DNA of 64,000 nucleotides from assembly GCF_030362935.1 (NCBI RefSeq), contig NZ_JAUCDY010000010.1:1-64000 (forward strand), given 5' to 3'. Source of the DNA: Thiopseudomonas acetoxidans (GTDB lineage Bacteria; Pseudomonadota; Gammaproteobacteria; Pseudomonadales; Pseudomonadaceae). The position numbers and the translations under genes were made by a program. The notes beneath the pieces are model-generated. The model worked only from the letters and a program-made list of their open reading frames with translations. It was not told where the DNA came from and ran no database searches. Below are positions 16,804 through 26,409 of the stretch, one piece after another. Each line of letters starts with the position of its first letter. The stretch's first letter is position 1.

Positions 16804-17589
16804 ATGCTTCCATCACTTTGGGTTGCGAAAACAGGTTTATCCGCACAGGATATGAACCTAACCACCATTTCGAATAACTTAGCCAACGTTTCAACCACAG
16901 GTTTTAAGCGAGATCGTGCTGAGTTTGAAGACTTACTCTATCAGATTCGCCGCCAACCCGGCGGTCAGTCAAGCCAAGACAGTGAGTTGCCCAGCGGTTT
17001 GCAGTTGGGTACAGGTGTACGAATTGCGGGCACACAGAAAATCTTTACTGAAGGCAGTTTGCAGACGACTGAGCAGCCGTTAGATATGGCGATTAATGGG
17101 CGTGGTTTTTTCCAGATTTTATTACCCGATGGCAATATTGCTTATACCCGTGATGGTAGTTTTCAGCTTAACTCTGATGGACAAGTGGTCAACTCTCAGG
17201 GCTTTCCTTTAGAGCCGGCCATCGTGCTGCCACCTGAGGTGCGCACCTTTACTGTGGGTGAGGATGGAACGGTTTCGGTGACGGTTGCCGGTACTCCGCA
17301 ACCACAAATTTTAGGTAATATCCAAACCACCGATTTCACTAACTACGCCGGCCTTGAAGCCATTGGTAATAATCTGTTTTTAGAGACCGCATCCAGTGGT
17401 GCGCCGCAAGTTGGGACACCGGGCCTAAATGGTCTTGGCAGTGTATTACAGAACACCTTAGAAAACTCAAACGTAAGCGTGGTTGAGGAATTAGTGAATA
17501 TGATTACCACTCAGCGCGCCTATGAAATGAACTCCAAAGTTATCTCGACAGCAGACCAAATGCTGTCGTTTATTACTCAGAAGCTTTAA
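16804..17589 (+). CDS. flgG: Flagellar distal rod protein FlgG
   Basis: FlgG builds the distal rod that crosses the peptidoglycan and outer membrane. The 261-residue length is standard. The start MLPSLWVAKTGLSAQDMNLT, the rod signature TTISNNLANVSTTGFKRDR and the C-terminal ENSNVSVVEELVNMITTQRAYE are diagnostic. AAGGAGA lies upstream of the start. It is the second gene of the flgFGHI unit, 15 bases before flgH. Confidence 0.97.
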   Translation: MLPSLWVAKTGLSAQDMNLTTISNNLANVSTTGFKRDRAEFEDLLYQIRRQPGGQSSQDSELPSGLQLGTGVRIAGTQKIFTEGSLQTTEQPLDMAINGRGFFQILLPDGNIAYTRDGSFQLNSDGQVVNSQGFPLEPAIVLPPEVRTFTVGEDGTVSVTVAGTPQPQILGNIQTTDFTNYAGLEAIGNNLFLETASSGAPQVGTPGLNGLGSVLQNTLENSNVSVVEELVNMITTQRAYEMNSKVISTADQMLSFITQKL

Positions 17590-17604
17590 TAGAGGGATAA
17601 TGCA

Positions 17605-18327
17605 ATGAAACGCGCAGCCTTTGTACTTCCGCTCACAGCGTTATTGGTTTTGGCTGGTTGTGCCGAGATGCCGCAGCCCAAGCCGGATGATCCCTATTAT
17701 GCGCCTGTTTTGCCGCGCACACCGGTACCAGCAGCGCAAAATAACGGGGCTATTTATCAAGCTAGCTTTGAATCTAACTACTTCACTGATCGCAAGGCTT
17801 TTCGTGAGGGTGACATCATCACCATCAACCTGAATGAACGTACTCAGGCTAGCAAAAACGCTAACTCACAAATGCAAAAAGACAGCGATATTGATATTGG
17901 CGTGCCAAATATATTCGGCATGGCGATGACGCCAAAAAACCCACTCGCAGGTCTTAGTGCTTTAGGTATGGGTAATGAAACATTAAGTTTGGAAGCTAGC
18001 GCAAAAGCTAAGCGCGCCATGAAAGGTTCGGGTCAAGCAGGGCAAAGCAATAGTCTAAACGGTTCTATTACAGTAACTGTGGCTGAAGTATTGCCTAATG
18101 GGATTTTGGTGGTTCGGGGTGAAAAATGGCTGACGCTTAATACAGGTGATGAGTTGATTCGCATCTCTGGGTTGGTTCGTTCCGATGATATTAGTACGGA
18201 TAATACCGTGTCTTCAACGCGTATTGCCGACGCACGCATAACCTATTCGGGTACGGGCGCGTTTGCTAATGCCAGTCAACCGGGTTGGTTAAGCCGCTTT
18301 TTTATGAGTCCGAAGTGGCCTTTCTAG
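17605..18327 (+). CDS. flgH: Flagellar L-ring lipoprotein FlgH
   Basis: FlgH forms the L ring in the outer membrane, a bushing for the rod. The 240-residue protein has a lipoprotein signal with the lipobox LVLAGC (acylated Cys19). Other family blocks are FREGDIITINLNERTQASK, GSITVTVAEVLPNGILVVRGEKWLTLN and the late SQPGWLSRFFMSPKWPF. It sits between flgG and flgI with short spacers, as in most flagellated gammaproteobacteria. Confidence 0.97.
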   Translation: MKRAAFVLPLTALLVLAGCAEMPQPKPDDPYYAPVLPRTPVPAAQNNGAIYQASFESNYFTDRKAFREGDIITINLNERTQASKNANSQMQKDSDIDIGVPNIFGMAMTPKNPLAGLSALGMGNETLSLEASAKAKRAMKGSGQAGQSNSLNGSITVTVAEVLPNGILVVRGEKWLTLNTGDELIRISGLVRSDDISTDNTVSSTRIADARITYSGTGAFANASQPGWLSRFFMSPKWPF

Positions 18328-18342
18328 TAAGAGGGAATGACA

Positions 18343-19446
18343 ATGTTTAGATATGCATTAGCAGTGTTTTTAACACTGGGCATGGTTGCAGGGGTTCAGG
18401 CTGAACGCTTAAAAGATTTGGCGAAAATTCAAGGTGTGCGTACCAACCAATTAATTGGTTATGGTTTGGTGGTGGGTTTAAATGGCAGTGGTGACCAGAC
18501 CACGCAAACACCTTTTACCGTGCAGACCTTTAACAATATGCTGGCGCAGTTTGGTATTAACGTGCCGCCTGGCACAGGTAATATCCAGCTTAAAAACGTA
18601 GCAGCGGTTTCTATCCATGCTGAGCTGCCGCCTTTTGCGCGCCCAGGGCAGACCATTGATGTCACAGTATCTTCCATTGGTAATGCTAAAAGCCTGCGTG
18701 GTGGCAGCTTGCTGATGACACCGCTTAAGGGTATTGATGGCAATGTGTATGCCATTGCTCAGGGTAATCTGGTGGTGGGCGGTTTTGATGCGAGTGGTGC
18801 GGACGGATCGCGTATTACGGTTAACGTACCTTCAGCGGGTCGTATTCCATCGGGTGCAACGGTTGAGCGCTCAGTGCCTTCATCCTTTGACCAAGGCAAT
18901 TATTTGACGCTGAACTTAAATCGACCCGACTTCACCACCGCTAAAAACATTGTCGATAAGCTAAATGATTTGTTAGGTCCGGATACCGCGCAGGCTATGG
19001 ATGCGGGTTCAATTCGTGTTGCAGCTCCGGTTGATTCAAGCCAGCGCGTGAATTATCTCTCGGTTATCGAAAATCTTGAGATCGAAGCCGGTCAGGCCGT
19101 CGCCAAAGTCATTATTAACTCGCGTACCGGCACTATTGTGATTGGTCAGGATGTGCGCGTGCAACCAGCTGCGGTAACGCACGGAAGTTTGACGGTTGCA
19201 ATCAGTGAGGATACCAGCGTCAGTCAACCGGAAGCCTTTTCTGATGGGCAAACGGTTGTGGTTCCGCGCTCGCGCGTGAATGCAGAACAAGAAATGCGAC
19301 CTATGTTTAAATTTGCCACTGGCACTACGTTGGATGAAATAGTGCGTGCGGTAAACCAAGTAGGTGCTTCGCCTTCGGATTTGATGGCTATCTTAGAAGC
19401 CTTGAAGCAGGCGGGTGCTTTGCAGGCGGATTTAATCGTCATCTAA
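18343..19446 (+). CDS. flgI: Flagellar P-ring protein FlgI
   Basis: FlgI is secreted by Sec and polymerises into the P ring around the rod in the peptidoglycan layer. The 367-residue protein has a cleavable signal peptide (FRYALAVFLTLGMVAGVQA), then ERLKDLAKIQGVRTNQLIGYG and GSGDQTTQTPFT, both highly conserved. ATG at 18343 is chosen because AGAGGGA lies seven bases upstream; an ATG two codons earlier abuts that site. It ends the flgFGHI unit; 238 bases and a new sigma-54 promoter follow before flgJ. Confidence 0.97.
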   Translation: MFRYALAVFLTLGMVAGVQAERLKDLAKIQGVRTNQLIGYGLVVGLNGSGDQTTQTPFTVQTFNNMLAQFGINVPPGTGNIQLKNVAAVSIHAELPPFARPGQTIDVTVSSIGNAKSLRGGSLLMTPLKGIDGNVYAIAQGNLVVGGFDASGADGSRITVNVPSAGRIPSGATVERSVPSSFDQGNYLTLNLNRPDFTTAKNIVDKLNDLLGPDTAQAMDAGSIRVAAPVDSSQRVNYLSVIENLEIEAGQAVAKVIINSRTGTIVIGQDVRVQPAAVTHGSLTVAISEDTSVSQPEAFSDGQTVVVPRSRVNAEQEMRPMFKFATGTTLDEIVRAVNQVGASPSDLMAILEALKQAGALQADLIVI

Positions 19447-19532
19447 CGGCAGCTGATCAGAACGCTCTGACAGTACGGCTAACTCATTGGCAGTGCTGTT
19501 GGGGCGCAGCCCTTAGGCTCCACTTCCTTCTC

Positions 19533-19552
19533 CGCCCGATCGGGCTAATGCG
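19533..19552 (+). terminator. Possible transcript-end hairpin after flgI
   Basis: The perfect palindrome GCCCGATCGGGC lies between flgI and the flgJ promoter. There is no T tract, so it may stabilise or end the flgFGHI transcript only weakly. Confidence 0.25.
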
Positions 19553-19598
19553 CGTAAAAACCAGTTCGTAATCTAATTCTAAAATGCATAGGGTTTTG

Positions 19599-19613
19599 TG
19601 GCACGGTTGTTGC
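19599..19613 (+). promoter_or_regulatory. Sigma-54 promoter of flgJKL
   Basis: TGGCACGGTTGTTGC is almost the consensus for RpoN promoters, with GG (19600-19601) and GC (19612-19613) separated by ten bases. It lies about 70 bases before the flgJ start and indicates that flgJKL has its own transcript. Confidence 0.9.
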
Positions 19614-19684
19614 TTAAGTATAAGTATGTATTTTTACTCATCTGAAACTTGACGCACTCGCTCAAGTGGCAAGAGGGAAAGGTT

Positions 19685-20776
19685 ATGCAACTGCATCGTA
19701 CACAAGCTCAGAGCAGCGCTAGTTATACCGATTTAAATCGACTGCAAAAACTAAAGGTCGGAGAGGATCGCGATAGCGAAGCCAATATCCGCCAAGTAGC
19801 GCAAGAATTTGAATCGTTATTTATTAGCGAGATGCTTAAGGCTATGCGCTCTGCGAACGATGTGTTGGCTGACGATAATTTATTCAATAGCAGTGAAAGC
19901 AAAGCATATCGCGATATGCATGACCAGCAGTTAGCCGTCACTATGGCACAAGGTCGTGGCATAGGTATGGCTGATGTGCTGGTTAGGCAAATGAGCGAAA
20001 TGCACAAGCCGCGTGGTGGTTCAAATCCTTTCCCGGGCATGCAAAATAAAGTGGATTCCATAGGTACAGATATACAGGTCCAGCCAGTAGAGGCACAAAA
20101 CGCATTACGCCGCACAGCGATACAGAATCCAGTTATGCCCCAGCGGGCTGTTCATGGCGCACACTCCACAGGGGATGCAGTGGGTGTTAAGCAAAAATCA
20201 GCAGTGCATAGCTACGCTGCAATTAGCCAGCAAAAGCCTGTGCAAACACCACAGCAACTCACCGTCGATGGGTTTAATACTCCACAAGAATTTATTTCAG
20301 CCATGTTGCCAATGGCGCAGCAAGCGGCAGATAAGCTGGGTGTCGATCCGCGTTACTTGGTGGCCCAGGCCGCTTTAGAAACAGGTTGGGGTAAAAATAT
20401 GGTACGTGACGCGCAAGGGCAAAACACCTTTAACCTGTTTGGTATCAAAGCGCATGGCTGGAAAGGTGAATCAGCGCAAGCAGCGACCAGTGAATTTGTT
20501 AAGGGGGTCAAGGTGACAGAAAAAGCCGATTTCCGAAAATACGACTCCTTTGCACAGAGTTTTAATGATTATGTAAGTTTTATTCAGAGCAATAGCCGCT
20601 ATCAAGAGGCACTTAAGGTTGCCGATAATCCAGAGCAATATCTACGCGAATTACAGCGAGCTGGTTATGCAACCGACCCTCAATATGCGCAAAAAATTAG
20701 CCGCATTGCTCAGCAAATGCAAGATTTTCAGCAAACAGCTCATGCGCCCAAGCCGCGCATCGCTGAACGGGGTTGA
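19685..20776 (+). CDS. flgJ: Flagellar rod cap and muramidase FlgJ
   Basis: FlgJ caps the growing rod and opens the peptidoglycan. The 363-residue protein has an N-terminal rod-cap domain (about 20-105, with EFESLFISEMLKAMR), a variable glutamine-rich linker (about 110-200), and a C-terminal GH73 glucosaminidase domain with the catalytic glutamate in VAQAALETGWGK, then NLFGIKAHGW and the late YATDPQYAQKI. ATG at 19685 has GAGGG upstream; an earlier in-frame start adds 12 residues without such a site. It begins the flgJKL unit, eight bases from flgK. Confidence 0.96.
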   Translation: MQLHRTQAQSSASYTDLNRLQKLKVGEDRDSEANIRQVAQEFESLFISEMLKAMRSANDVLADDNLFNSSESKAYRDMHDQQLAVTMAQGRGIGMADVLVRQMSEMHKPRGGSNPFPGMQNKVDSIGTDIQVQPVEAQNALRRTAIQNPVMPQRAVHGAHSTGDAVGVKQKSAVHSYAAISQQKPVQTPQQLTVDGFNTPQEFISAMLPMAQQAADKLGVDPRYLVAQAALETGWGKNMVRDAQGQNTFNLFGIKAHGWKGESAQAATSEFVKGVKVTEKADFRKYDSFAQSFNDYVSFIQSNSRYQEALKVADNPEQYLRELQRAGYATDPQYAQKISRIAQQMQDFQQTAHAPKPRIAERG

Positions 20777-20784
20777 GGTGAACA

Positions 20785-22908
20785 ATGGCTGACTTATTAA
20801 ACATTGGCTTATCGGGCCTATCGGCTGCCAAAACGAATTTATCGGTAACCGGACATAATATTACCAACGTCAACACCCCCGGTTATAGCCGCCAGGATAC
20901 CGTCCAGCAAACGCGCCCAGCGCAGTTTAGCGGAGCGGGCTATATTGGTTCGGGTACCAGCCTGGTGGATATTCGCCGTAGTTACAGTGAGTTTTTAACG
21001 ACTCAGCTGCGTTCATCCACGGCTTTAAATGCGGATGTAAAGGCGTATAAGAGTCAAATTGACCAGCTAGATTCGCTGTTAGCGGGATCAACCACAGGTA
21101 TAACTCCTTCTTTACAGTCGTTTTTCTCGGCCATGCAAACCGCCGCGGAAGACCCTTCTAATATACCAGCACGTCAGTTGGTGTTAGCCGAAGCCGAAGG
21201 TTTAACGCGCCGTTTTAATAATATTTACGACAGCATCAATGCACAAAACGAGTTTATTAACAAGCAGATGCAAAGCGTTACCGGGCAGGTGAATCGTCTG
21301 GCTGGCACTGTGGCAGAGCTAAACAAAGCTATTGCTGGAGTGGGGGCTAATAGCCATCCACCTAATGACTTACTCGATGCGCGTGATGAGGCTGTACGCG
21401 AGCTTGCAACCTTTATTGGTGTCACCGTGGTGCCGCAAGACAATAACAGCCTGAACCTATTTATCGGTTCTGGGCAGCCTTTGGTGGTGGGTGGTCAGGC
21501 CAATAGCATTGAGGCGGTGCAAGGTAATGCAGACCCAACACGCTTTGATATTAACTTTATCAGCGGTGGTTCTACACAAAATATCAGTAAGATGATCACC
21601 GGTGGAGAGATGGGCGGCTTGTTGCGTTTTCGTGAGGAGGTTTTAGACCAAACCTTTAACTCAGTGGGACGCTTGGCGCTGTCGATTAATCAAGAAGTGA
21701 ACAGCTTGCTTGGCCAAGGCTTGGATCTAAAGGGTAATGTAGGCACAGCCTTATTCAATAATATTAACGATCCCAAGCTGATGGGGCTGCGCGTATTGCC
21801 GATGCAAAGTAATGTCTCTGCTGTTTCTGGCGAGATTCGCATAAACAATACTAAATTGCTTACGGCCAGTGATTACCGACTGGAATATAACGGTACGGGT
21901 TACAGCGCCTTTCGCATCAGTGATGGCGCGCAAATTCAGGTTACTGATGTCGCTGACCCGATCACCAATGAAGTCAGTCTAAGCTTTACTGATCTGCCTA
22001 TTCCGGGTCGTGATCAGGGCTTTAGCATGACCTTATCGGGAACACCGAACCCAGGCGATCAGTTTTTGCTGCAACCAACACGTCGTGGAGCAACTGATGT
22101 TGAGGCTGTGTTGGATCAGGCTGATCAGCTTGCTTTTGCGGCACCGTTGCGTAGTGAGGCCAACCTACAAAATAAAGGTACGGGTACAGTAGGGCAGCCC
22201 TCGGTAGACATGGTGCTCAACAACCCAGCTACGCCTTTGCCAGATAACTTTGTTGCTGACAAACTGAATCTAGATAACTTGCAGGCATTGGATAACCTTG
22301 AGCTGGTGTTTAATGCGGCAACCAATGAGTTGGAGTTCGCTTCACTGCCGGCAGGTGTAAGTATTACGGCAGTGCCGCAAGAAGGTCAGGCGGCGCCGGG
22401 TGCGCACCCAGGTTTGACCATAACCCCTGGACAAACCAACACGCTCAGTTATGCGATACAGGTTAACGTGGGTAGCGAAGTACAGAGTTATACAGTTAAG
22501 CAAACAATCAGTGGCACACCACAGAATGGGGATAGATTTTCGGTCAGCTTTAACCAGCACGGCGTATCGGATAACCGTAACGCCTTAAAATTGGCGGACT
22601 TACAAAACAAGCAAGTGGTAGGTTTGGATGCCAAGGTCAAGGATATCGCTACGGGCATGAGCTTTACCGATGATTATGGCAACACTATTGAACGAGTTGG
22701 CACGTTAACTGCTCAAGCTAGACAGGATGATATTGCTACGGGCGCTGTTTTACAGCAAGCCACCGATAATCGTGATTCGCTCTCTGGTGTGAACCTAGAT
22801 GAAGAGGCAGCGAACTTGATTAAGTTTGAACAGTATTACAATGCTTCGGCGCAGATTATCCAGGTAGCGCGTTCTTTGTTTGATACGCTAATTAGCACAT
22901 TTAGGTAG
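20785..22908 (+). CDS. flgK: Flagellar hook-filament junction protein 1, FlgK
   Basis: FlgK joins hook to filament, together with FlgL. The ends are conserved: LLNIGLSGLSAAKTNLSVTG and NITNVNTPGYSRQ at the N terminus, and SGVNLDEEAANLIKFEQYYN with QIIQVARSLFDTLI at the C terminus. At 707 residues it is longer than the E. coli protein (547), from an enlarged central, surface-exposed region; large FlgK proteins are usual in Pseudomonas. It lies between flgJ (8 bases) and flgL (32 bases). Confidence 0.96.
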   Translation: MADLLNIGLSGLSAAKTNLSVTGHNITNVNTPGYSRQDTVQQTRPAQFSGAGYIGSGTSLVDIRRSYSEFLTTQLRSSTALNADVKAYKSQIDQLDSLLAGSTTGITPSLQSFFSAMQTAAEDPSNIPARQLVLAEAEGLTRRFNNIYDSINAQNEFINKQMQSVTGQVNRLAGTVAELNKAIAGVGANSHPPNDLLDARDEAVRELATFIGVTVVPQDNNSLNLFIGSGQPLVVGGQANSIEAVQGNADPTRFDINFISGGSTQNISKMITGGEMGGLLRFREEVLDQTFNSVGRLALSINQEVNSLLGQGLDLKGNVGTALFNNINDPKLMGLRVLPMQSNVSAVSGEIRINNTKLLTASDYRLEYNGTGYSAFRISDGAQIQVTDVADPITNEVSLSFTDLPIPGRDQGFSMTLSGTPNPGDQFLLQPTRRGATDVEAVLDQADQLAFAAPLRSEANLQNKGTGTVGQPSVDMVLNNPATPLPDNFVADKLNLDNLQALDNLELVFNAATNELEFASLPAGVSITAVPQEGQAAPGAHPGLTITPGQTNTLSYAIQVNVGSEVQSYTVKQTISGTPQNGDRFSVSFNQHGVSDNRNALKLADLQNKQVVGLDAKVKDIATGMSFTDDYGNTIERVGTLTAQARQDDIATGAVLQQATDNRDSLSGVNLDEEAANLIKFEQYYNASAQIIQVARSLFDTLISTFR

Positions 22909-22940
22909 GACTGGATGTATATCAGTCGAGGAGTTAACCC

Positions 22941-24197
22941 ATGCGAATCTCTAGTCAACAAGCTTTTAATACAGGCGTGCAGGGTATTCAGCGCAATTAC
23001 GCGCAAGCCATTCGTACCCAAGAGCAAATTAGCTCGGGCAACCGTATTTTGACGCCTGCTGATGATCCAGTCGCGTCGGTACGCCTGATGCAGCTTGAGC
23101 AACAGCAAAATATGTTGACCCAATACAAGGATAACCTAACTGCCGCTAATAACAGTCTGGTGCAGGAAGAGTCTAGTTTAAATGCGGTTAACACCATTAT
23201 GCAGCGCGTACGCGAACTGGCAGGTGAGGCAGGCAACGGTGCCTTAAGCCAAAACGATCGTCAGTCTATTGCTGCAGAGTTGCGTGAGCGTGAAGACGAG
23301 CTGCTCAGCTTGATGAATACCAAAAACGCCCGTGGTGAATACCTGTTTGCCGGTTTCCAAGGAAAAACCGAACCCTTTATTCGTAATGCTGATGGCAGCT
23401 ACAGCTATCAAGGCGATGAAGGGCAGCGTCGGTTACAGGTTGCTAGCTCCTTAACTCTACCTATCAATGATAATGGTAAAAAAGTTTTCCAAAATATTAC
23501 CAATGCGGCACGCTTGGACCCCACGGTTACGCCTAACCCTTTGCCAGCAGGTTCCACCCTGAGCGTGTCGACGCCGATGGTGCAGGATGAAATTGCCTTT
23601 AGTGGTAATAATGGTTTTCCTGCTGTAGGCATTGAAGTACGCTTCACAGCCCCACCGGGCGACCCTAAAACCTATGAGGTGTATGAGGTAGGCGGAGCTA
23701 TACCGTTGCAGGCAGGAAGTTTGGACGATGACGACAAATCCCATGATAGTCTAGTGTTTCGTGGCATGGTCATACACTTTGATGGTGTGCCTGCAGGCGG
23801 GGAGGTGGTCACCATTACAGAAGATGACAACCGACAAAAGCAGGGCGTACTAGATACTATTCAGCAGCTAAGGCGCGCGCTAGAAGACAGCCCAGACACA
23901 CCACAAGGCAACCGCGATACGCGTGACGCTGTAGCTATTGCGCTAACCAATATTGACCATGCGATGGTGAATATTGACGCGACCCGTGGTGATATAGGTG
24001 CGCGTTTGAATGTTATTGAAACCACAAAAACAGATAACGAGGACGTTGCCTTAATTAACAAAACTGTACAGGCTGAGTTGCGTGAGGTGGATTATCCAGA
24101 GGCGCTGTCGCGCTTAGCATTCCAAAGCATAGTCTTGGAAGCAGCACAGCAGAGCTATGTGCGGATCAGCCAGATAAATCTGTTTAATAAGATCTAA
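22941..24197 (+). CDS. flgL: Flagellar hook-filament junction protein 3, FlgL
   Basis: FlgL is the second junction protein and belongs to the flagellin fold. The N-terminal MRISSQQAFNTGVQGIQRNY and SSGNRILTPADDPVAS, and the C-terminal helical segment LSRLAFQSIVLEAAQQSYVR, match the family. The 418-residue length is typical of Pseudomonas. GAGGAGTTAACCC precedes the ATG. It ends the flgJKL unit, and a bidirectional hairpin separates it from the convergent panD. No flagellin gene follows in this window. Confidence 0.96.
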   Translation: MRISSQQAFNTGVQGIQRNYAQAIRTQEQISSGNRILTPADDPVASVRLMQLEQQQNMLTQYKDNLTAANNSLVQEESSLNAVNTIMQRVRELAGEAGNGALSQNDRQSIAAELREREDELLSLMNTKNARGEYLFAGFQGKTEPFIRNADGSYSYQGDEGQRRLQVASSLTLPINDNGKKVFQNITNAARLDPTVTPNPLPAGSTLSVSTPMVQDEIAFSGNNGFPAVGIEVRFTAPPGDPKTYEVYEVGGAIPLQAGSLDDDDKSHDSLVFRGMVIHFDGVPAGGEVVTITEDDNRQKQGVLDTIQQLRRALEDSPDTPQGNRDTRDAVAIALTNIDHAMVNIDATRGDIGARLNVIETTKTDNEDVALINKTVQAELREVDYPEALSRLAFQSIVLEAAQQSYVRISQINLFNKI

Positions 24198-24228
24198 CAA
24201 CCTACAGGTAGTTAGCCTGTAGATTGTT
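24196..24228. terminator. Bidirectional hairpin between flgL and panD
   Basis: AACAACCTACAGG and CCTGTAGATTGTT pair (one mismatch) around a seven-base loop. The site lies between two converging genes and can serve both. The T tail is weak on either strand. Confidence 0.5.
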
Positions 24229-24256
24229 AGGGAGATGCGTGAGCTATAGTGTTGCG

Positions 24257-24637
24257 CTAGGCAAGCTGTACAGGGATGGCATCGCTGCTGTGGCTAAGAG
24301 AGCCGTCGTCTGCCATGTAGAGCAGGCTGGGCCTGTGGGTAGCTAGCTCGTGTTCTTCGTAGTTGCAGTAAGCGCAGATAATTAAGCGATCACCCACTTT
24401 GGCTTTATGCGCCGCTGCGCCATTGACTGAAATAATCTGCGAACCAGCTTCACCACGAATAGCATAGGTGGTAAAGCGCTCGCCATTATCAACGTTATAA
24501 ATCTGAATTTGCTCATACTCACGAATACCGGACATATCCAGCCAATTACCATCGATTGCGCACGAACCTTCGTAATCAACGACGGCGTGAGTGGTGATAG
24601 CTCGGTGTAATTTAGCTTTGAGCAGTATGGTTTGCAT
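24257..24637 (-). CDS. panD: Aspartate 1-decarboxylase
   Basis: PanD makes beta-alanine for pantothenate. It is produced as a zymogen cleaved between Gly24 and Ser25 to form the pyruvoyl cofactor; the site YEGSCAIDG (22-30) is present. The 126-residue length is standard. Other blocks are NGERFTTYAIRGEAGS and NGAAAHKAKVGDRLIICAY. GAGGTAGAG lies upstream of the ATG. It is the last gene of the panBCD group, 57 bases after panC. Confidence 0.97.
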   Translation of the reverse strand: MQTILLKAKLHRAITTHAVVDYEGSCAIDGNWLDMSGIREYEQIQIYNVDNGERFTTYAIRGEAGSQIISVNGAAAHKAKVGDRLIICAYCNYEEHELATHRPSLLYMADDGSLSHSSDAIPVQLA

Positions 24638-24694
24638 GTTTTCTCTACCTCTTTGGCTTGCTCTGCTGACAGCGTTGAAAGCAGCGGTTGCGCC

Positions 24695-25546
24695 CTATAA
24701 CAAATCGAAAAGTATATTATCAATCAAGCGGGTTTCGCCCAGCACCGCAGCAGCTAATATAACCAGCTGTTTGCTTGCAGGGGTGGCTGGCTGTAAGTCA
24801 GTTGCTTGGCGTAGTTCTATATAATCGGTGACAAAGCCCTGTGCTTGCAGTTTGCTGCTGGCTTCTTGCATTAACACTGCATAATCACGGCGGCCTGCTT
24901 GGATATGAGCAACTGTGTCCTGTAGGCAAAGTTGTAATTGTGGCGCTACGCAGCGTTGCTCGGCGCTAAGATACCCATTTCTTGAGGATAAAGCCAGACC
25001 GTCAGCGTCGCGCACTATGGGCGCGCCAATAATTTCAATCGGGAGATTTAAATCCTGCACCATTTTGCGAATCACCGCCAACTGCTGGAAATCTTTCTCG
25101 CCAAATACCGCGCAGTCAGGCTGCACCATGTTGAACAGCTTGTTAACTATGGTGGCGACACCATCAAAGTGTCCCGGACGACTGCCGCCACAAAGACCTT
25201 CACTCACTTCGGGTACGCGAACAAGGGTTTGCGCCTGCATACCCTTGGGGTACATGAGTTGTTCGGTGGGGGTAAACAATACATTGCAGCCGGCTTGTAC
25301 CAGCTTTTGCTGATCGTCAGCTAGGGTGCGTGGGTAACTGTCCAAATCTTCATTAGGACCAAACTGCAATGGATTAACAAAAATACTGGCCACAATAAAG
25401 TCAGCAGCTTGTTTGGCGCGCTCGATTAAAGCCAAGTGACCTTTATGCAGGTTACCCATGGTTGGCACTAAAGCTACGCGCTGCCCAGCTTGACGTGCTT
25501 GCTTTACGCAGGCACATAATTGATTAATATCGGCGATGGTTTTCAT
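24695..25546 (-). CDS. panC: Pantoate-beta-alanine ligase
   Basis: PanC joins pantoate and beta-alanine with ATP to give pantothenate in the cytoplasm. The 283-residue protein has the HIGH-type motif VPTMGNLHKGHLALI (27-41), FVNPLQFGPNEDLDSYPR, GEKDFQQLAVIRKMV and the KMSKS-region LSSRNGYLS. It overlaps panB by four bases, so the two are coupled, and panD follows it. Confidence 0.97.
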   Translation of the reverse strand: MKTIADINQLCACVKQARQAGQRVALVPTMGNLHKGHLALIERAKQAADFIVASIFVNPLQFGPNEDLDSYPRTLADDQQKLVQAGCNVLFTPTEQLMYPKGMQAQTLVRVPEVSEGLCGGSRPGHFDGVATIVNKLFNMVQPDCAVFGEKDFQQLAVIRKMVQDLNLPIEIIGAPIVRDADGLALSSRNGYLSAEQRCVAPQLQLCLQDTVAHIQAGRRDYAVLMQEASSKLQAQGFVTDYIELRQATDLQPATPASKQLVILAAAVLGETRLIDNILFDLL

Positions 25547-26343
25547 GCGGAAAATTCGTGTTCACTCGCTGGGAAATTGCCCTGTTTAACGGCTTGGGCG
25601 TAGTTTTCTATAGCTTGGTTGATAGAGTTAGCATCCTGCATAAAATTACGCACAAACTTAGGGGTGCGACCACTGAGAGATAACCCTAACATGTCGTGTA
25701 AAACTAAAACCTGACCGTCGGTATCAGGACCTGCACCGATGCCGATGACGGGGATTGTGGCTGCTTGGCTGATTTCGCGCGCCAAAGGACTGGGCACGCA
25801 TTCCAGCAGTAGCATGGCGGCACCGGCTTGCTCCAAGGCTAAGGCTTCTGCTTTAAGCTTTTCTGCTTGCTCATCGCCACGGCCTTGCACTTTATAGCCG
25901 CCAAACACATTGACTGACTGCGGTGTTAAGCCCAAATGTACGCAGCTTGGAATGCCGCGCTCAGCCAGTCCCGTGACGGCTTCGGTCAGCCAAGCACCAC
26001 CTTCGAGCTTTACCATATGGGCGCCAGCGCGCATAAGGGTGGCGCAGTTTGCGTAGGTTTGTTCGAGGGTGGCTGTAGCCATAAAGGGTAGATCGCTTAA
26101 AACTAACGCGCCTTTGTTGCCGCGCTTAACTGCAGCGGTATGGTAAGCCATATCCTCTACGCTAACGGGCAGTGTGCTGTCGTGACCCTGTAACACCATG
26201 CCTAAAGAGTCACCCACTAACAGGACTTCAATGCCAGCATCAGCAGCAGTCGCAGCAAAGGTGGCGTCATAGCACGTGAGCATGGTGATTTTTTCACCGC
26301 TGCGCTTGTGCGCCAATAATGTAGTTAGGGTGATATTTGACAT
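25543..26343 (-). CDS. panB: 3-methyl-2-oxobutanoate hydroxymethyltransferase
   Basis: PanB adds a hydroxymethyl group from methylene-tetrahydrofolate to ketoisovalerate, the first step to pantoate. The 266-residue protein has MLTCYDATFA, LVGDSLGMVLQGHDSTLPV with the metal-binding Asp, VKLEGG, HLGLTPQSV and IGIGAGPDTDGQVLVLHD, all family blocks. It is 66 bases after folK. Its ketoacid substrate comes from the ilv pathway also encoded in this window, and its one-carbon donor is supplied by glyA. Confidence 0.97.
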   Translation of the reverse strand: MSNITLTTLLAHKRSGEKITMLTCYDATFAATAADAGIEVLLVGDSLGMVLQGHDSTLPVSVEDMAYHTAAVKRGNKGALVLSDLPFMATATLEQTYANCATLMRAGAHMVKLEGGAWLTEAVTGLAERGIPSCVHLGLTPQSVNVFGGYKVQGRGDEQAEKLKAEALALEQAGAAMLLLECVPSPLAREISQAATIPVIGIGAGPDTDGQVLVLHDMLGLSLSGRTPKFVRNFMQDANSINQAIENYAQAVKQGNFPASEHEFSA

Positions 26344-26409
26344 GTATGGGCCTCTTAGGTACCACTTCCAAAGCTTTTTAATTATTAGGTTGCGTAAAAA
26401 CTGACTAAC

